Shown here: positions 1-6,820 of the stretch, one piece after another
How positions within the stretch are numbered: the stretch's first letter is position 1
Layout of the letters: each line of letters opens with the position of its first letter
Origin: Oscillospiraceae bacterium
GTDB lineage: Bacteria > Bacillota > Clostridia > Oscillospirales > Ruminococcaceae
DNA length: 9,227 bases
Assembly: GCA_020024175.1 (NCBI GenBank)
Contig: JAHHUB010000058.1
Location: 1-9,227, forward strand
Reading direction: 5' to 3'
The notes under the pieces: model-generated
The model's input: the letters and a program-made list of their open reading frames with translations, nothing else
Database searches by the model: none
What the model was told of the DNA's origin: nothing
Position numbers and translations under genes: made by a program

Positions 1-474
1 CTGACAGTAATTTTGCCCGAAAATGTTTTCTTTCAAAATGAAACAATAAATACTGTTTCATCAAAGTTGACAGCTCACCAAATAAATGCCCAAAACATGA
101 TTTTCAACAGTGTCAGCGGAAAATTTGATGTAAATATGCTGAATGCTGAAAATGTAAAATGTGATACGGTTAGCGGAAAGGTAAATATAAAAGGCAAAAT
201 AAAAAAAGCCAGTCTTAATTCAACATCAGGAAATATTAACCTGTATCTGGAAGAAAATCCTGAAAAGATTTCACTTAATCAGGTAAGTGGTAGCAATCAG
301 ATATATCTCCCGGAAAACTGTGGATTTGTTGCCTGCGTTTCCGGAATTTCCCAAAAAATAATTACGGATTTCCTGGTAAACAAAAATCATAACCGTATGA
401 TATATGGTGATGGCAGTGCTCAAATAAGTATAAGCAGTGTCAGTGGTATGACCCATATTTATAAATCTTTATAA
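1..474 (+). CDS. DUF4097-type beta-helix protein, C-terminal part (5' truncated by window)
   Basis: The reading frame is open from base 1 to the TAA at 472-474, so the gene begins upstream of the window. The TTG at 13 is only an internal codon and no ribosome binding site can precede it. The visible roughly 157 residues consist of short repeats about 17-20 residues apart, each carrying a VSG/TSG-like turn (VSSK, VSGK, VSGK, TSGN, VSGS, VSGI, VSGM). This is the ladder typical of DUF4097/DUF4098 putative adhesin domains, which fold as a right-handed beta-helix. In Firmicutes such proteins usually have an N-terminal membrane segment and are encoded near envelope-stress or DUF1700 genes; that part is outside the window, so location and partners cannot be judged. 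No biochemical role is established for the family. It converges on yjdF, whose stop lies about 65 bp downstream. Family assignment is fairly sure; function is unknown. Confidence 0.8.
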   Translation: MTVILPENVFFQNETINTVSSKLTAHQINAQNMIFNSVSGKFDVNMLNAENVKCDTVSGKVNIKGKIKKASLNSTSGNINLYLEENPEKISLNQVSGSNQIYLPENCGFVACVSGISQKIITDFLVNKNHNRMIYGDGSAQISISSVSGMTHIYKSL

Positions 475-487
475 ATAACATAAAATC

Positions 488-542
488 TTTGTTATTGAAA
501 TTGCTGTATTTATTGATTACATAGAAATAATAACAAGTTTTT
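488..542 (+). terminator. Weak hairpin with T-run between convergent genes
   Basis: TTGTTATT at 489-496 pairs with AATAACAA at 529-536 (plus a G-T wobble) and is followed by TTTTT at 538-542. A competing dyad is AATAACA at 474-480 with TGTTATT at 490-496. The stems are all A-T and the loop is long, so termination would be weak; position between converging genes is the main support. Confidence 0.3.
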
Positions 543-957
543 ATCTGCCTTTGTGTTTTTGTTTTTTCTTTTGTTGTTTTAATTGAAATTGACGCTTGGA
601 TTCAGCTTCCTTTTGCTGACGACTTTTGATTTTATGGTCCTCTTTATATTGTTCATGTTGTATTTTCAAAGCTTGCTGTGATTTAGTGCCGATTCCCTTA
701 TCAGAGAGGTGTTTTTTTACATCTCTCTTGATTCTTTTGGGATTTTTTTTAGTTTGCTTTATCAGTGCTGATACAGGTGGACTGAATTTTAAATTAAAAT
801 AATTCTTTAGTATAAACTCATAAACTTCAAAATCTTTGGGTTCAGAGCCAAATATTACTTTAGCTGCTGATAATTCTTCATTCTCAAATCGTTCAAAAAC
901 GCCAATCCAAAATGGATTTTCAAAAAATACTGTCAAATTGCCTGTTACTATGCTCAT
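541..957 (-). CDS. yjdF: YjdF family protein (DUF2992)
   Basis: Protein of 138 aa. The start is the ATG at 955-957 because AGGAGGGA lies 7 nt upstream; an upstream in-frame ATG giving 11 more residues has no such site. The N-terminal half holds the compact DUF2992 signature: a beta-strand start, a FWIGVFER segment, a VIFGSEPKDFEVYEFI segment (about residues 34-50) and the NPKR motif near residue 74. The C-terminal third is a highly charged Lys/Gln/Arg tail ending KQKHKGR, as in Bacillus subtilis YjdF. The reaction is unknown. The family is noted for being controlled by the yjdF riboswitch, which binds azaaromatic compounds, and has been proposed to take part in handling such compounds; that role is inference. 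The leader here fits that riboswitch. It is probably monocistronic, with its own promoter about 180 bp upstream of the start. Confidence 0.88.
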   Translation of the reverse strand: MSIVTGNLTVFFENPFWIGVFERFENEELSAAKVIFGSEPKDFEVYEFILKNYFNLKFSPPVSALIKQTKKNPKRIKRDVKKHLSDKGIGTKSQQALKIQHEQYKEDHKIKSRQQKEAESKRQFQLKQQKKKQKHKGR

Positions 958-984
958 GACAATCCCTCCTAAAATAATTGTAAT

Positions 985-1128
985 GAACAAAGAACGGACA
1001 ACCCGGAGGGGCAGGTTACTTACCCTGTCAAACTGACAGGACGGCCGGGCTACCTACCGGCTCTAGTGCATTAGCACATTGCGTTTTTATCTTTGCAGTT
1101 TATAATAATGCCTTACAGCATACTATAA
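985..1128 (-). ncRNA. yjdF riboswitch (azaaromatic-sensing leader), probable
   Basis: The roughly 170-nt leader of yjdF holds an unusually G+C-rich structured block in an AT-rich surrounding. Three local hairpins are visible: GTGC/GCAC (1066-1069 with 1074-1077), GCCGG/CCGGC (1044-1048 with 1057-1061) and a perfect 7-bp CCTGTCA/TGACAGG stem with a 3-nt loop (1024-1040). A CCCTCC segment (1005-1010) downstream is complementary to the Shine-Dalgarno GGAGGG (964-969). The gene downstream is exactly the one this riboswitch class is named after. I assign it from this position and the structure; I could not run the covariance model, and the outer boundaries are approximate. Confidence 0.78.
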
Positions 1129-1136
1129 CTATCATA

Positions 1137-1165
1137 ATTATAACAAGTTTCTCGGTATTTCGCAA
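1137..1165 (-). promoter_or_regulatory. Sigma-A promoter of yjdF
   Basis: On the minus strand a TTGCGA -35 box (1160-1165), a 17-bp spacer and a perfect TATAAT -10 (1137-1142) carrying the extended-10 TG dinucleotide. Transcription would start near 1130, just before the structured leader. Confidence 0.7.
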
Positions 1166-1370
1166 TACTTTAATATATCACTTTTCATTTTGGATTTTCT
1201 AAATTATAAAATATTTTGTTATATTTTAGGATAGTTTGGTATTGCAAAATCAACATTTTTCTGGCAGAACATTTAAAAATGCCTATACTAAATAAACCGG
1301 TTTAAAATAAGTAATATCTCTGTTTGCCAATAATTTAAAAATATTATTCTGTCATCTGAACATAATTATA
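1166..1370. other. AT-rich intergenic spacer without a gene
   Basis: About 200 bp of very AT-rich sequence between the yjdF promoter and the permease terminator. I see no coding potential on either strand; short open frames lack ribosome binding sites. The only structured item is a perfect 12-bp palindrome, TAAACCGGTTTA at 1293-1304, described in the findings. Confidence 0.6.
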
Positions 1371-1417
1371 AAAATAGCCGACCACAGAAATTTTTCTTTC
1401 TGTGATTGGCTTATTTT
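1371..1417 (-). terminator. Rho-independent terminator of the transporter operon
   Basis: A long stem lies 12 bp past the permease stop codon. TTTCTGTG (1397-1404) pairs with CACAGAAA (1383-1390), and AATAAGCC continues the stem outward opposite GGCTATT after a small internal mismatch. On the minus strand it ends in a TATTTTTATAA tract. The other strand also ends in a T-rich run, so it may work in both directions. Confidence 0.85.
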
Positions 1418-1428
1418 GTTATGTGATA

Positions 1429-4098
1429 TTATGATTCACTTTCTCTCAAACGCTCTACAATGGTTTGTTTTGATACACTGTGATACACAAATAAAGGAAC
1501 CAAACATCCCAAAAGTATAAATATCGGTGCCACAATCAAAACAGGTACAAAAGAAGGTTTATATGAGAAAAACCAGAACATTTTGCCAAGTAAGGTAGCT
1601 ACCATAGGTCCACCTGCCAGTGAGAATATAATGGCAAATACAACTGAGCCAAAAGCATAGAAAATTCCTTCCAAAACAAGCATGGTTTTCAGTTGTTTTC
1701 CTGTCATGCCAATGGATTGAAGCATTGCAAATTCTCGTTTTCGGGTAAGTATACCTGTGAGAATGGCATTTATAAAATTCAGCACACCTACTAAGCCAAC
1801 TATAAAGGAAAGCAATCCTCCCACAATAAGGAACATGGAACGAAAACCTTCAAATTCCTTTACATAGCTTTGCTTGCTCTCATAGCCATAGCGAGGGTTG
1901 ACTGTTTCTGTGTAGCTGTGAAGAAATTCCTCCATACTGCTTTCAGAACTATCCTCTACATCAAAGGCATAAAGCATTACATCGGATTTACCCGTGATTT
2001 CTCGGAAAGTTTCGGAATTCATAACAAATTCATCTGACCCATAATAGCGATAACTTATGGTGTGAGGTATAAGTACCAATGCTTCTACGGTAAAGGTTTC
2101 ATCATGGTAAACACTGGGGCGTGCCATATATCCCCGTTCTCCGAAATCCTCAGGATTTTCATGAACTTCTCCTGTTTGTGGGTCATAATACTCCCATTTT
2201 TCGGGTACACGGAGAGTTACAGTATCTCCGATTTTTGCCCAGTGGGAATTTGCCTTAGGCTTGCCGTAATCATCAGCAGAATACACTGCCGCTATTGCAC
2301 GACTGCCAGGTTCATATAGTTTGGATAAATCTCCTTCTAATACAGTGAGTTTATCAAGAATAAAAGAGTCCATACCATAAGTATTCACCATATATCTGAC
2401 ACGACCATCAGGAGTGTGATCTGTATTTGAAAGCTGATAATTCACATTTTCTTCTAAATTGCCATAGCGGAGCATAGTTTGGCGTACCCATTCTTCGGGG
2501 GCAAACTGCTGGATAACATCTAACTGACCATAGATTTTTCCGCCATTGGCAATACCATTGTGTTTATTTATGTCAGCAATAACTTCTTCAGGCAGTATGC
2601 CTTTGCCACTGTCCCAATTTGTTACATTGTTATTAAAATAGCCTCCATCTGCCAAAATAAAATCACAAACTGCCTTGTCCTGCAAATATTTATCCATGTC
2701 AAACCCATTTGTAAATATAGTTGTCATTTGCAGCAGTACCACAGCTAAAGTAAGGCTTAAAATGGTTATAATTGTTTTACTTTTACTGCGGCCAAGATTA
2801 TTCCAAGCCATTTTTGGAACAGAAATATTATTACTGCCTTTCTTTTCTTTCTTTTTATTGCTGCTGCCTTCTGTCCAGCGAACTGCTTCCACAGGAGAAA
2901 CTTTCGCTGCCATTCGTCCAGGCCTTGCACAGGATAGCAATACTGTAAAGACAGAAAATACCCCGGAGCCTAAAAAAATCATGGGAGAAACAGATACAGT
3001 ATCTACTACAAGACCATTTAGTCTGCTCATAATTACAGGACTAAGCTTTGCCCCGATGAACCAGCCAAATAGACACCCTATTGGAATACCTACTGCACAA
3101 AGCATAAGAGCCTGACGGTGCAGAACAGATTTAATTTGCTTTCCTGTGGTACCTATGGTTTTCAGCAGTCCGTAATAGCGAATATCATTCACCACTGAAA
3201 TTTGGAATACATTATAGATAATTAAATACCCTGTGAAGATAACTAACAGCAGCAGAATAATAACTGCTATAACAGTCATTGGATCAGCATTTTTAGTAAA
3301 CTGAGTATCTGTGTAACCCCAGTTAACTCCGATTGGTATGTAATTTGGTTTTGCAGGTTCTTCGCTTTGATAACCATGGTTTGCCAAAATGGTATTTAGA
3401 TTTTTTTCAATATTGTGGGAAGATTTAAACATAACATCTAAATTCCAGCTGCCATACAGTTTTTCTTCATTAGGAACAGATATTCCCATGTCATTCAAAA
3501 CCGAATTAACTCTGCTTTCAGGAATTACAATATGGTTTGCTACCACAATGGGATCTTTTTTCCACCAACCGCAAAGTGTAAAAGTCTGTTCAATGGGTTT
3601 ACCACACACATCTACCAGAATAGTAAATTCTGCACCGATTTTAGGCTCTACACCAAGAAGATTTAAAATCTCTAAATCTGTAGCTGCTTCATTGGTACCT
3701 TCTTTTGGCAATCTGCCTTCAATAGGGTCTAAATACATCCAGTGGGCATCATTGGGATTTTCATATCGTATTTCTACATGGTTTTTACGCAGTTCATCAT
3801 TTGATGCAAATCCAAGAACACGCCCAACACCCCATTCTTTAATGAGGGGATCTTCCCTAAGTTCAAGAAACTGTTCTTCGGTCAAATACTTAAATCCACC
3901 ATGGGAAAAACCTCCAACCTGACGAAAGTTAGATTGCTGAAATGCTTCATTCATAGATAGACTTATAGTGAAAATAGCAGTAAATAGTATAGTTGTCAAA
4001 GCGATTGCCAGTATAGCAATAATGTTTCGGGTTTTAGAAGCTTTAAAACTCTTATTTGCCAAATCCCGAATACAGGGTTTGTTGTTAACACACAGCAT
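1429..4098 (-). CDS. ABC transporter permease, FtsX/MacB type, duplicated
   Basis: 889-aa membrane protein. The start ATG follows GAGGGGG placed over the last codons of the ATPase gene, whose stop is only 4 bp upstream, so the two are translationally linked. The layout is 1+3 and 1+3 membrane segments: TM1 about 26-48, an outside domain of about 220 residues, TM2-4 about 273-299, 329-352 and 370-392, a Lys-rich cytoplasmic linker (about 412-425), TM5 about 440-465, a second outside domain of about 285 residues, and TM6-8 about 756-782, 811-830 and 852-873. Both halves carry the FtsX-type cytoplasmic loop (YYGLLKTIGTTGKQ and EFAMLQSIGMTGKQ) that contacts the ATPase. Known relatives export or extract peptides, lipoproteins or antibiotics by a mechanotransmission mechanism. 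The substrate is unknown. The two large outer domains and the adjacent two-component system favour a peptide or envelope-stress role (inference). Confidence 0.9.
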   Translation of the reverse strand: MLCVNNKPCIRDLANKSFKASKTRNIIAILAIALTTILFTAIFTISLSMNEAFQQSNFRQVGGFSHGGFKYLTEEQFLELREDPLIKEWGVGRVLGFASNDELRKNHVEIRYENPNDAHWMYLDPIEGRLPKEGTNEAATDLEILNLLGVEPKIGAEFTILVDVCGKPIEQTFTLCGWWKKDPIVVANHIVIPESRVNSVLNDMGISVPNEEKLYGSWNLDVMFKSSHNIEKNLNTILANHGYQSEEPAKPNYIPIGVNWGYTDTQFTKNADPMTVIAVIILLLLVIFTGYLIIYNVFQISVVNDIRYYGLLKTIGTTGKQIKSVLHRQALMLCAVGIPIGCLFGWFIGAKLSPVIMSRLNGLVVDTVSVSPMIFLGSGVFSVFTVLLSCARPGRMAAKVSPVEAVRWTEGSSNKKKEKKGSNNISVPKMAWNNLGRSKSKTIITILSLTLAVVLLQMTTIFTNGFDMDKYLQDKAVCDFILADGGYFNNNVTNWDSGKGILPEEVIADINKHNGIANGGKIYGQLDVIQQFAPEEWVRQTMLRYGNLEENVNYQLSNTDHTPDGRVRYMVNTYGMDSFILDKLTVLEGDLSKLYEPGSRAIAAVYSADDYGKPKANSHWAKIGDTVTLRVPEKWEYYDPQTGEVHENPEDFGERGYMARPSVYHDETFTVEALVLIPHTISYRYYGSDEFVMNSETFREITGKSDVMLYAFDVEDSSESSMEEFLHSYTETVNPRYGYESKQSYVKEFEGFRSMFLIVGGLLSFIVGLVGVLNFINAILTGILTRKREFAMLQSIGMTGKQLKTMLVLEGIFYAFGSVVFAIIFSLAGGPMVATLLGKMFWFFSYKPSFVPVLIVAPIFILLGCLVPLFVYHSVSKQTIVERLRESES

Positions 4099-4102
4099 TT
4101 TT

Positions 4103-4774
4103 TTACCCCCTCACTACAATACGACCATCTTCAATACGGATAATTCTGTCCGCAAGCTGGGCAATTTCTTCATTGTGAGTTATCATTACAATAGTTTGTG
4201 AAAAACGCTGACTGGTTACTTTCAGTAAACTTAATACATCCTGACTGGTTTTGCTGTCTAAGTTGCCTGTGGGTTCATCTGCCAGAATAATAGCAGGTTT
4301 TGCTGCCAATGCACGGGCAATGGCTACACGTTGCTGCTGTCCTCCTGATAGGTTGTTTGGGAGATTTTGCAGTTTCTTTTCAAGCCCCAGTACCTGAATA
4401 ATATCTTTAATATAAGTTTCATCTATCTGTCTGCCATCAAGGCGGATAGGCAGAATTATGTTTTCCATTACATTAAGCACAGGCACCAAATTATAGTTTT
4501 GAAATATAAATCCTATTTTGCGGCGTCGAAAAATTGTCAGTTCCTCATCATTCAAAACAGAAAGTTCTTTTCCGTCCACTGTAACAGTGCCACTGGTAGG
4601 ACGATCAAGTCCCCCAAGCATATGCAGAAGTGTTGACTTGCCGGAACCTGATGTGCCCACAATAGCTACAAATTCACCTTTTTCTACACTTAAATCCACA
4701 CCATCCAAAGCATGAACGGCTGTTTCACTGTTTCCATAAATCTTTTTAAGGTTTTGTACCTGTAAAATACTCAT
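4103..4774 (-). CDS. ABC transporter ATP-binding protein (MacB/LolD/BceA-like)
   Basis: 223-aa ATPase that powers the downstream permease. Motifs: Walker A GTSGSGKST at 40-48, Q-loop Gln92, signature LSGGQ at 142-146, Walker B IILADE with catalytic Glu167, D-loop following, H-switch His200. Length and the DEPTGNLD motif are typical of the MacB/LolD/BceA group. I start it at the ATG at 4772-4774, which has GGAGGAAA 8 nt upstream; the longer frame adding 19 residues would begin inside the leader hairpin and would use the Shine-Dalgarno as coding sequence. The gene lies 133 bp after the kinase gene, and that gap holds a putative regulated promoter and a hairpin with a U-run. All catalytic residues are present. 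A decayed relative of this gene's first 30 codons is at 8722-8811. Confidence 0.93.
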   Translation of the reverse strand: MSILQVQNLKKIYGNSETAVHALDGVDLSVEKGEFVAIVGTSGSGKSTLLHMLGGLDRPTSGTVTVDGKELSVLNDEELTIFRRRKIGFIFQNYNLVPVLNVMENIILPIRLDGRQIDETYIKDIIQVLGLEKKLQNLPNNLSGGQQQRVAIARALAAKPAIILADEPTGNLDSKTSQDVLSLLKVTSQRFSQTIVMITHNEEIAQLADRIIRIEDGRIVVRG

Positions 4775-4790
4775 ATTTGTTTCCTCCATT

Positions 4791-4837
4791 AAAAAATCTG
4801 TATGAAGTGAGTAAGTTTTTTCTCTCTTCATACAGAT
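4791..4837 (-). terminator. Leader hairpin with U-run upstream of the ABC operon (terminator or attenuator)
   Basis: A perfect 12-bp inverted repeat, ATCTGTATGAAG (minus strand, 4837-4826) and CTTCATACAGAT (4807-4796), with an 18-nt loop, is followed directly by a run of six T. The ATPase Shine-Dalgarno begins only a few bases further on. It may end transcripts from the kinase gene, or act as an attenuator in the ABC leader, since a putative -10 box abuts its upstream arm. A structurally equal hairpin with other bases lies at 8824-8866. Confidence 0.75.
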
Positions 4838-4840
4838 AAT

Positions 4841-4867
4841 ATCATATGATTCTTTCCAAAATCTTTC
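4841..4867 (-). promoter_or_regulatory. Putative response-regulator-activated promoter of the ABC operon
   Basis: On the minus strand two GAAAGA repeats (4862-4867 and 4851-4856) start 11 bp apart, one helical turn, as is usual for OmpR-family binding sites. Four bases after the second repeat is a TATGAT -10-like box (4841-4846). No -35 box is present; the second repeat occupies that place, as expected for an activator-dependent promoter. The same arrangement stands before the decayed paralogue at 8872-8898. Binding by the regulator encoded upstream is inference. Confidence 0.5.
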
Positions 4868-4907
4868 GAGAGGCTATAAAATTCTTACAGTTTTGAAAGA
4901 ATTGGTT

Positions 4908-5807
4908 TTATGCAGGCAGAAATACGGAAAATACCGAACCTTTTCCAACTTCTGAACTGACTTTGATATAGCCTTTCTCATTTTTTAAAATTTCCCGTGC
5001 AAGATATAATCCAATTCCTACACCTTCTTCATAAGCATTCATATTTGAGCGGTAAAACCGTGAGAAAATCTTTGCCTGTTCTTCCTCCGAAATACCTATG
5101 CCTGTATCTGCCACATCTATTCGGATAAACATCTCATAAGCTATGACTGAAATTGTTATTTTGCCATTATTGGTATATTTAATGGCATTGTCCACCAAAT
5201 TGCAGAGAGCCTCAGAAGTCCATTTGATATCAAAGCAAGCGGCAGCCTCTGTGGGATTTACTATGAGTGCCAGTCCTTTCTTTGCAGCTTTGGATGCAAA
5301 CTGCTGCTTTACCTGTTTAAGTATGGGATAAATGTTGCTGTGCTCTGTATGCAGAGCTATAATGCCGTTTTCCAGACGGGATAGCTTTACCAATGAATCA
5401 ATAAGAAACCTGAGTTTTTCTGCCTGTTCATGGATAGTTGTTGTGTATTTAATGATTTCTGGAGGAAGCTGTTCCTCCTGCAAAAGTTCGGTATATAAAA
5501 GTAAATTTGCAATAGGGGTTTTAGTCTGATGAGAAATATCACCAATCAGCATTTTAATTCTGTCTTTTTCTTTCTCTACATTTTGTGCTGATATTGCAGA
5601 TGCAGAAAGATAATTAGCAAAACGAGTTTCCAGTGCAGAAAGCATACTTTCATCAAAGGTGGTTCCCTTAAAGTTTCCATTCATTGCTGCTGTAATCATG
5701 GAATCAAGTGTGTTCATGATTTTGCGGGTTTTTCTATGATTTATAAAAATAACAACAACAGCAATAATAAGGCAAACTGCTCCGAAAATCAAAGCCCAGT
5801 TATTCAT
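4908..5807 (-). CDS. Sensor histidine kinase with a single membrane segment
   Basis: 299-aa kinase. One N-terminal membrane helix (about 5-23) is preceded by only a few residues, so there is no extracytoplasmic sensor domain and no second helix. A linker of about 60 residues leads to HisKA with the H-box DISHQTKTPIANL (phosphorylated His93). The HATPase domain has the N-box NLVDNAIKY (Asn203, Asn207), G1 DTGIGI (234-239), F-box FSRFYR and G2 GVGIGL (262-267). All catalytic motifs are intact. The start ATG overlaps the end of the regulator gene by 8 nt, so the two are translationally coupled and form a pair. By analogy with Bce-type systems, the signal may come from the neighbouring transporter; this is inference. 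A VanS-like kinase is a relative by sequence type, but no vancomycin-resistance genes are present. Confidence 0.92.
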   Translation of the reverse strand: MNNWALIFGAVCLIIAVVVIFINHRKTRKIMNTLDSMITAAMNGNFKGTTFDESMLSALETRFANYLSASAISAQNVEKEKDRIKMLIGDISHQTKTPIANLLLYTELLQEEQLPPEIIKYTTTIHEQAEKLRFLIDSLVKLSRLENGIIALHTEHSNIYPILKQVKQQFASKAAKKGLALIVNPTEAAACFDIKWTSEALCNLVDNAIKYTNNGKITISVIAYEMFIRIDVADTGIGISEEEQAKIFSRFYRSNMNAYEEGVGIGLYLAREILKNEKGYIKVSSEVGKGSVFSVFLPA

Positions 5808-6477
5808 AATTATTCACCCATACATACCCTATACCATACACTGTTTTGATATAGTCTTTAGCATTTAATTTGTCCCGCAGACGCTTAACTGTTACTGACA
5901 GAGCATTTTCATCTACATAGTCAGCACCATCTGTCCAAATACGGTCTACAAGAGCAGCTCGTTCCATTGTACAGCCTTTATTTTCCACTAACAGTTTAAG
6001 CAGTTTCTGTTCTGTTTTACTCAGCTCTATATTGGAGCCATTCACAAAAAATTGCTGTGCTGCAAAATCAAAGGAATAGGGTCCTATAATTACAGATGCT
6101 ATATTTTTCTCATTATATGATTTACGCAGCTGAGTATTTACTCTTGCACGAAGAACTGTCAGAGAAAAGGGTTTTGTTATGTAATCATCGGCACCTTTTT
6201 CCAAACCGTTCACCACATCTTCATCCGTATCATTGGCTGTAAGCAGGATAACAGGTGGTTTATTGGAATTTGTGCATAATTCCTGCAATAGTTCAAGCCC
6301 GTTTCCATCAGGAAGGTTAAGGTCCAGCAAAATCAGATTTGGTATCTGACAAAGTAATTGTTCTTTGGCTGATTGAAGATTATAGCAGGAAATTATCTGC
6401 CTGTTGTCTGTTTTTAAAGCTTTGCAAAGTCCCTGATTTAAACCTTTGTCATCTTCTACAATAAGAATTTGTTCCAT
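5800..6477 (-). CDS. OmpR/PhoB-family response regulator
   Basis: 225-aa two-domain regulator. The receiver domain (about 1-115) has the acidic pocket Glu8/Asp9/Asp10, phospho-accepting Asp52 in LLDLNLPDGNG, Thr80 and Lys102 in YITKPF. The C-terminal winged helix (about 126-222) shows the usual LSKTEQKLLKLL start, a VTVKRLRDKL recognition-helix region and the closing YGIGYVW hairpin. It should be phosphorylated by the kinase encoded directly downstream and probably activates the ATPase-permease promoter (inference from the 11-bp direct repeats found there). The ATG at 6475-6477 has a modest AAGG-type ribosome binding site about 10 nt upstream. It is the first gene of its operon, with its own promoter and a leader of about 90 nt. 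Confidence 0.93.
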   Translation of the reverse strand: MEQILIVEDDKGLNQGLCKALKTDNRQIISCYNLQSAKEQLLCQIPNLILLDLNLPDGNGLELLQELCTNSNKPPVILLTANDTDEDVVNGLEKGADDYITKPFSLTVLRARVNTQLRKSYNEKNIASVIIGPYSFDFAAQQFFVNGSNIELSKTEQKLLKLLVENKGCTMERAALVDRIWTDGADYVDENALSVTVKRLRDKLNAKDYIKTVYGIGYVWVNNYE

Positions 6478-6517
6478 ATTTATTCGCCTTACTTTCTATT
6501 TAAAAGTAAAAACAAAT

Positions 6518-6555
6518 GGTCAGATTCTCTTAATAAAACAAAAAAGTATCTGACC
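6518..6555 (-). promoter_or_regulatory. Inverted repeat in the leader of the regulator operon
   Basis: GGTCAGAT (6548-6555 read on the minus strand) and ATCTGACC (6518-6525) form a perfect 8-bp stem with a 22-nt loop, extended by three A-T pairs after one mismatch. A U-rich tract (ATTTGTTTTTACTTTT) follows. It sits about 12 nt after the predicted transcription start, so it could be a leaky terminator/attenuator or an operator. Confidence 0.5.
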
Positions 6556-6573
6556 TTTTGATATATTATATAA

Positions 6574-6603
6574 ATTATAAATGAAAGTATTTTAGATTGT
6601 CAA
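6574..6603 (-). promoter_or_regulatory. Sigma-A promoter of the two-component operon
   Basis: A perfect TTGACA -35 (6598-6603) and a perfect TATAAT -10 (6574-6579) on the minus strand with an 18-bp spacer. The predicted start is near 6567, giving a leader of about 90 nt before the regulator ATG. Confidence 0.8.
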
Positions 6604-6679
6604 GTGTGATTTATGGATCAATATAATGATTGCTTTATAATTTTTATATTCATATAGCAGATAAAAGAAAATTCACTTA

Positions 6680-6820
6680 TTGGGCATTTGATAAGGCAAG
6701 TACAAAATTTTATCCAATATAAAGCATAAATTTAAAAAATTCTAAGGATGTATACAGCCTTTGATATTACGCTATGCTGAATTTCTTTTGTACTTTCCCA
6801 TAAATTTTGCGAACCCCCAA
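6680..6820. repeat. MITE-like or IS-remnant inverted-repeat element
   Basis: The ends read TTGGG inward from both sides (left at 6680-6684, right as CCCAA at 6816-6820). Inside them a perfect 10-bp inverted pair AAGTACAAAA (6698-6707) and TTTTGTACTT (6786-6795) is followed by a smaller pair AGCATA/TATGCT. The roughly 140-bp segment is non-coding and can fold on itself. I see no clear target-site duplication, so it may be a worn MITE, an IS end pair, or chance. Confidence 0.35.

Noticed and set aside
836..1036. 66-codon plus-strand open frame over the yjdF start and leader
   Set aside because: Antisense to yjdF and to its structured leader, which explain the sequence far better.
2675..3115. 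146-codon plus-strand open frame
   Set aside because: Antisense shadow of the permease membrane and linker region; composition reflects the reverse of hydrophobic codons.
3389..3922. 177-codon open frame on the plus strand
   Set aside because: It lies wholly antisense to the permease gene, whose protein has clear family features; no ribosome binding site and no recognisable protein features.
4775..4831. 19-residue N-terminal extension of the ATPase from an upstream ATG
   Set aside because: It would be translated from the leader hairpin and through the Shine-Dalgarno; the relic copy also aligns only from MSIL onward.
4908..6477. Regulator-kinase pair as VanR/VanS of a vancomycin-resistance cluster
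   Set aside because: The kinase shares the SHQxKTP H-box type, but no ligase, dehydrogenase or dipeptidase genes are near; the neighbour is a transporter.
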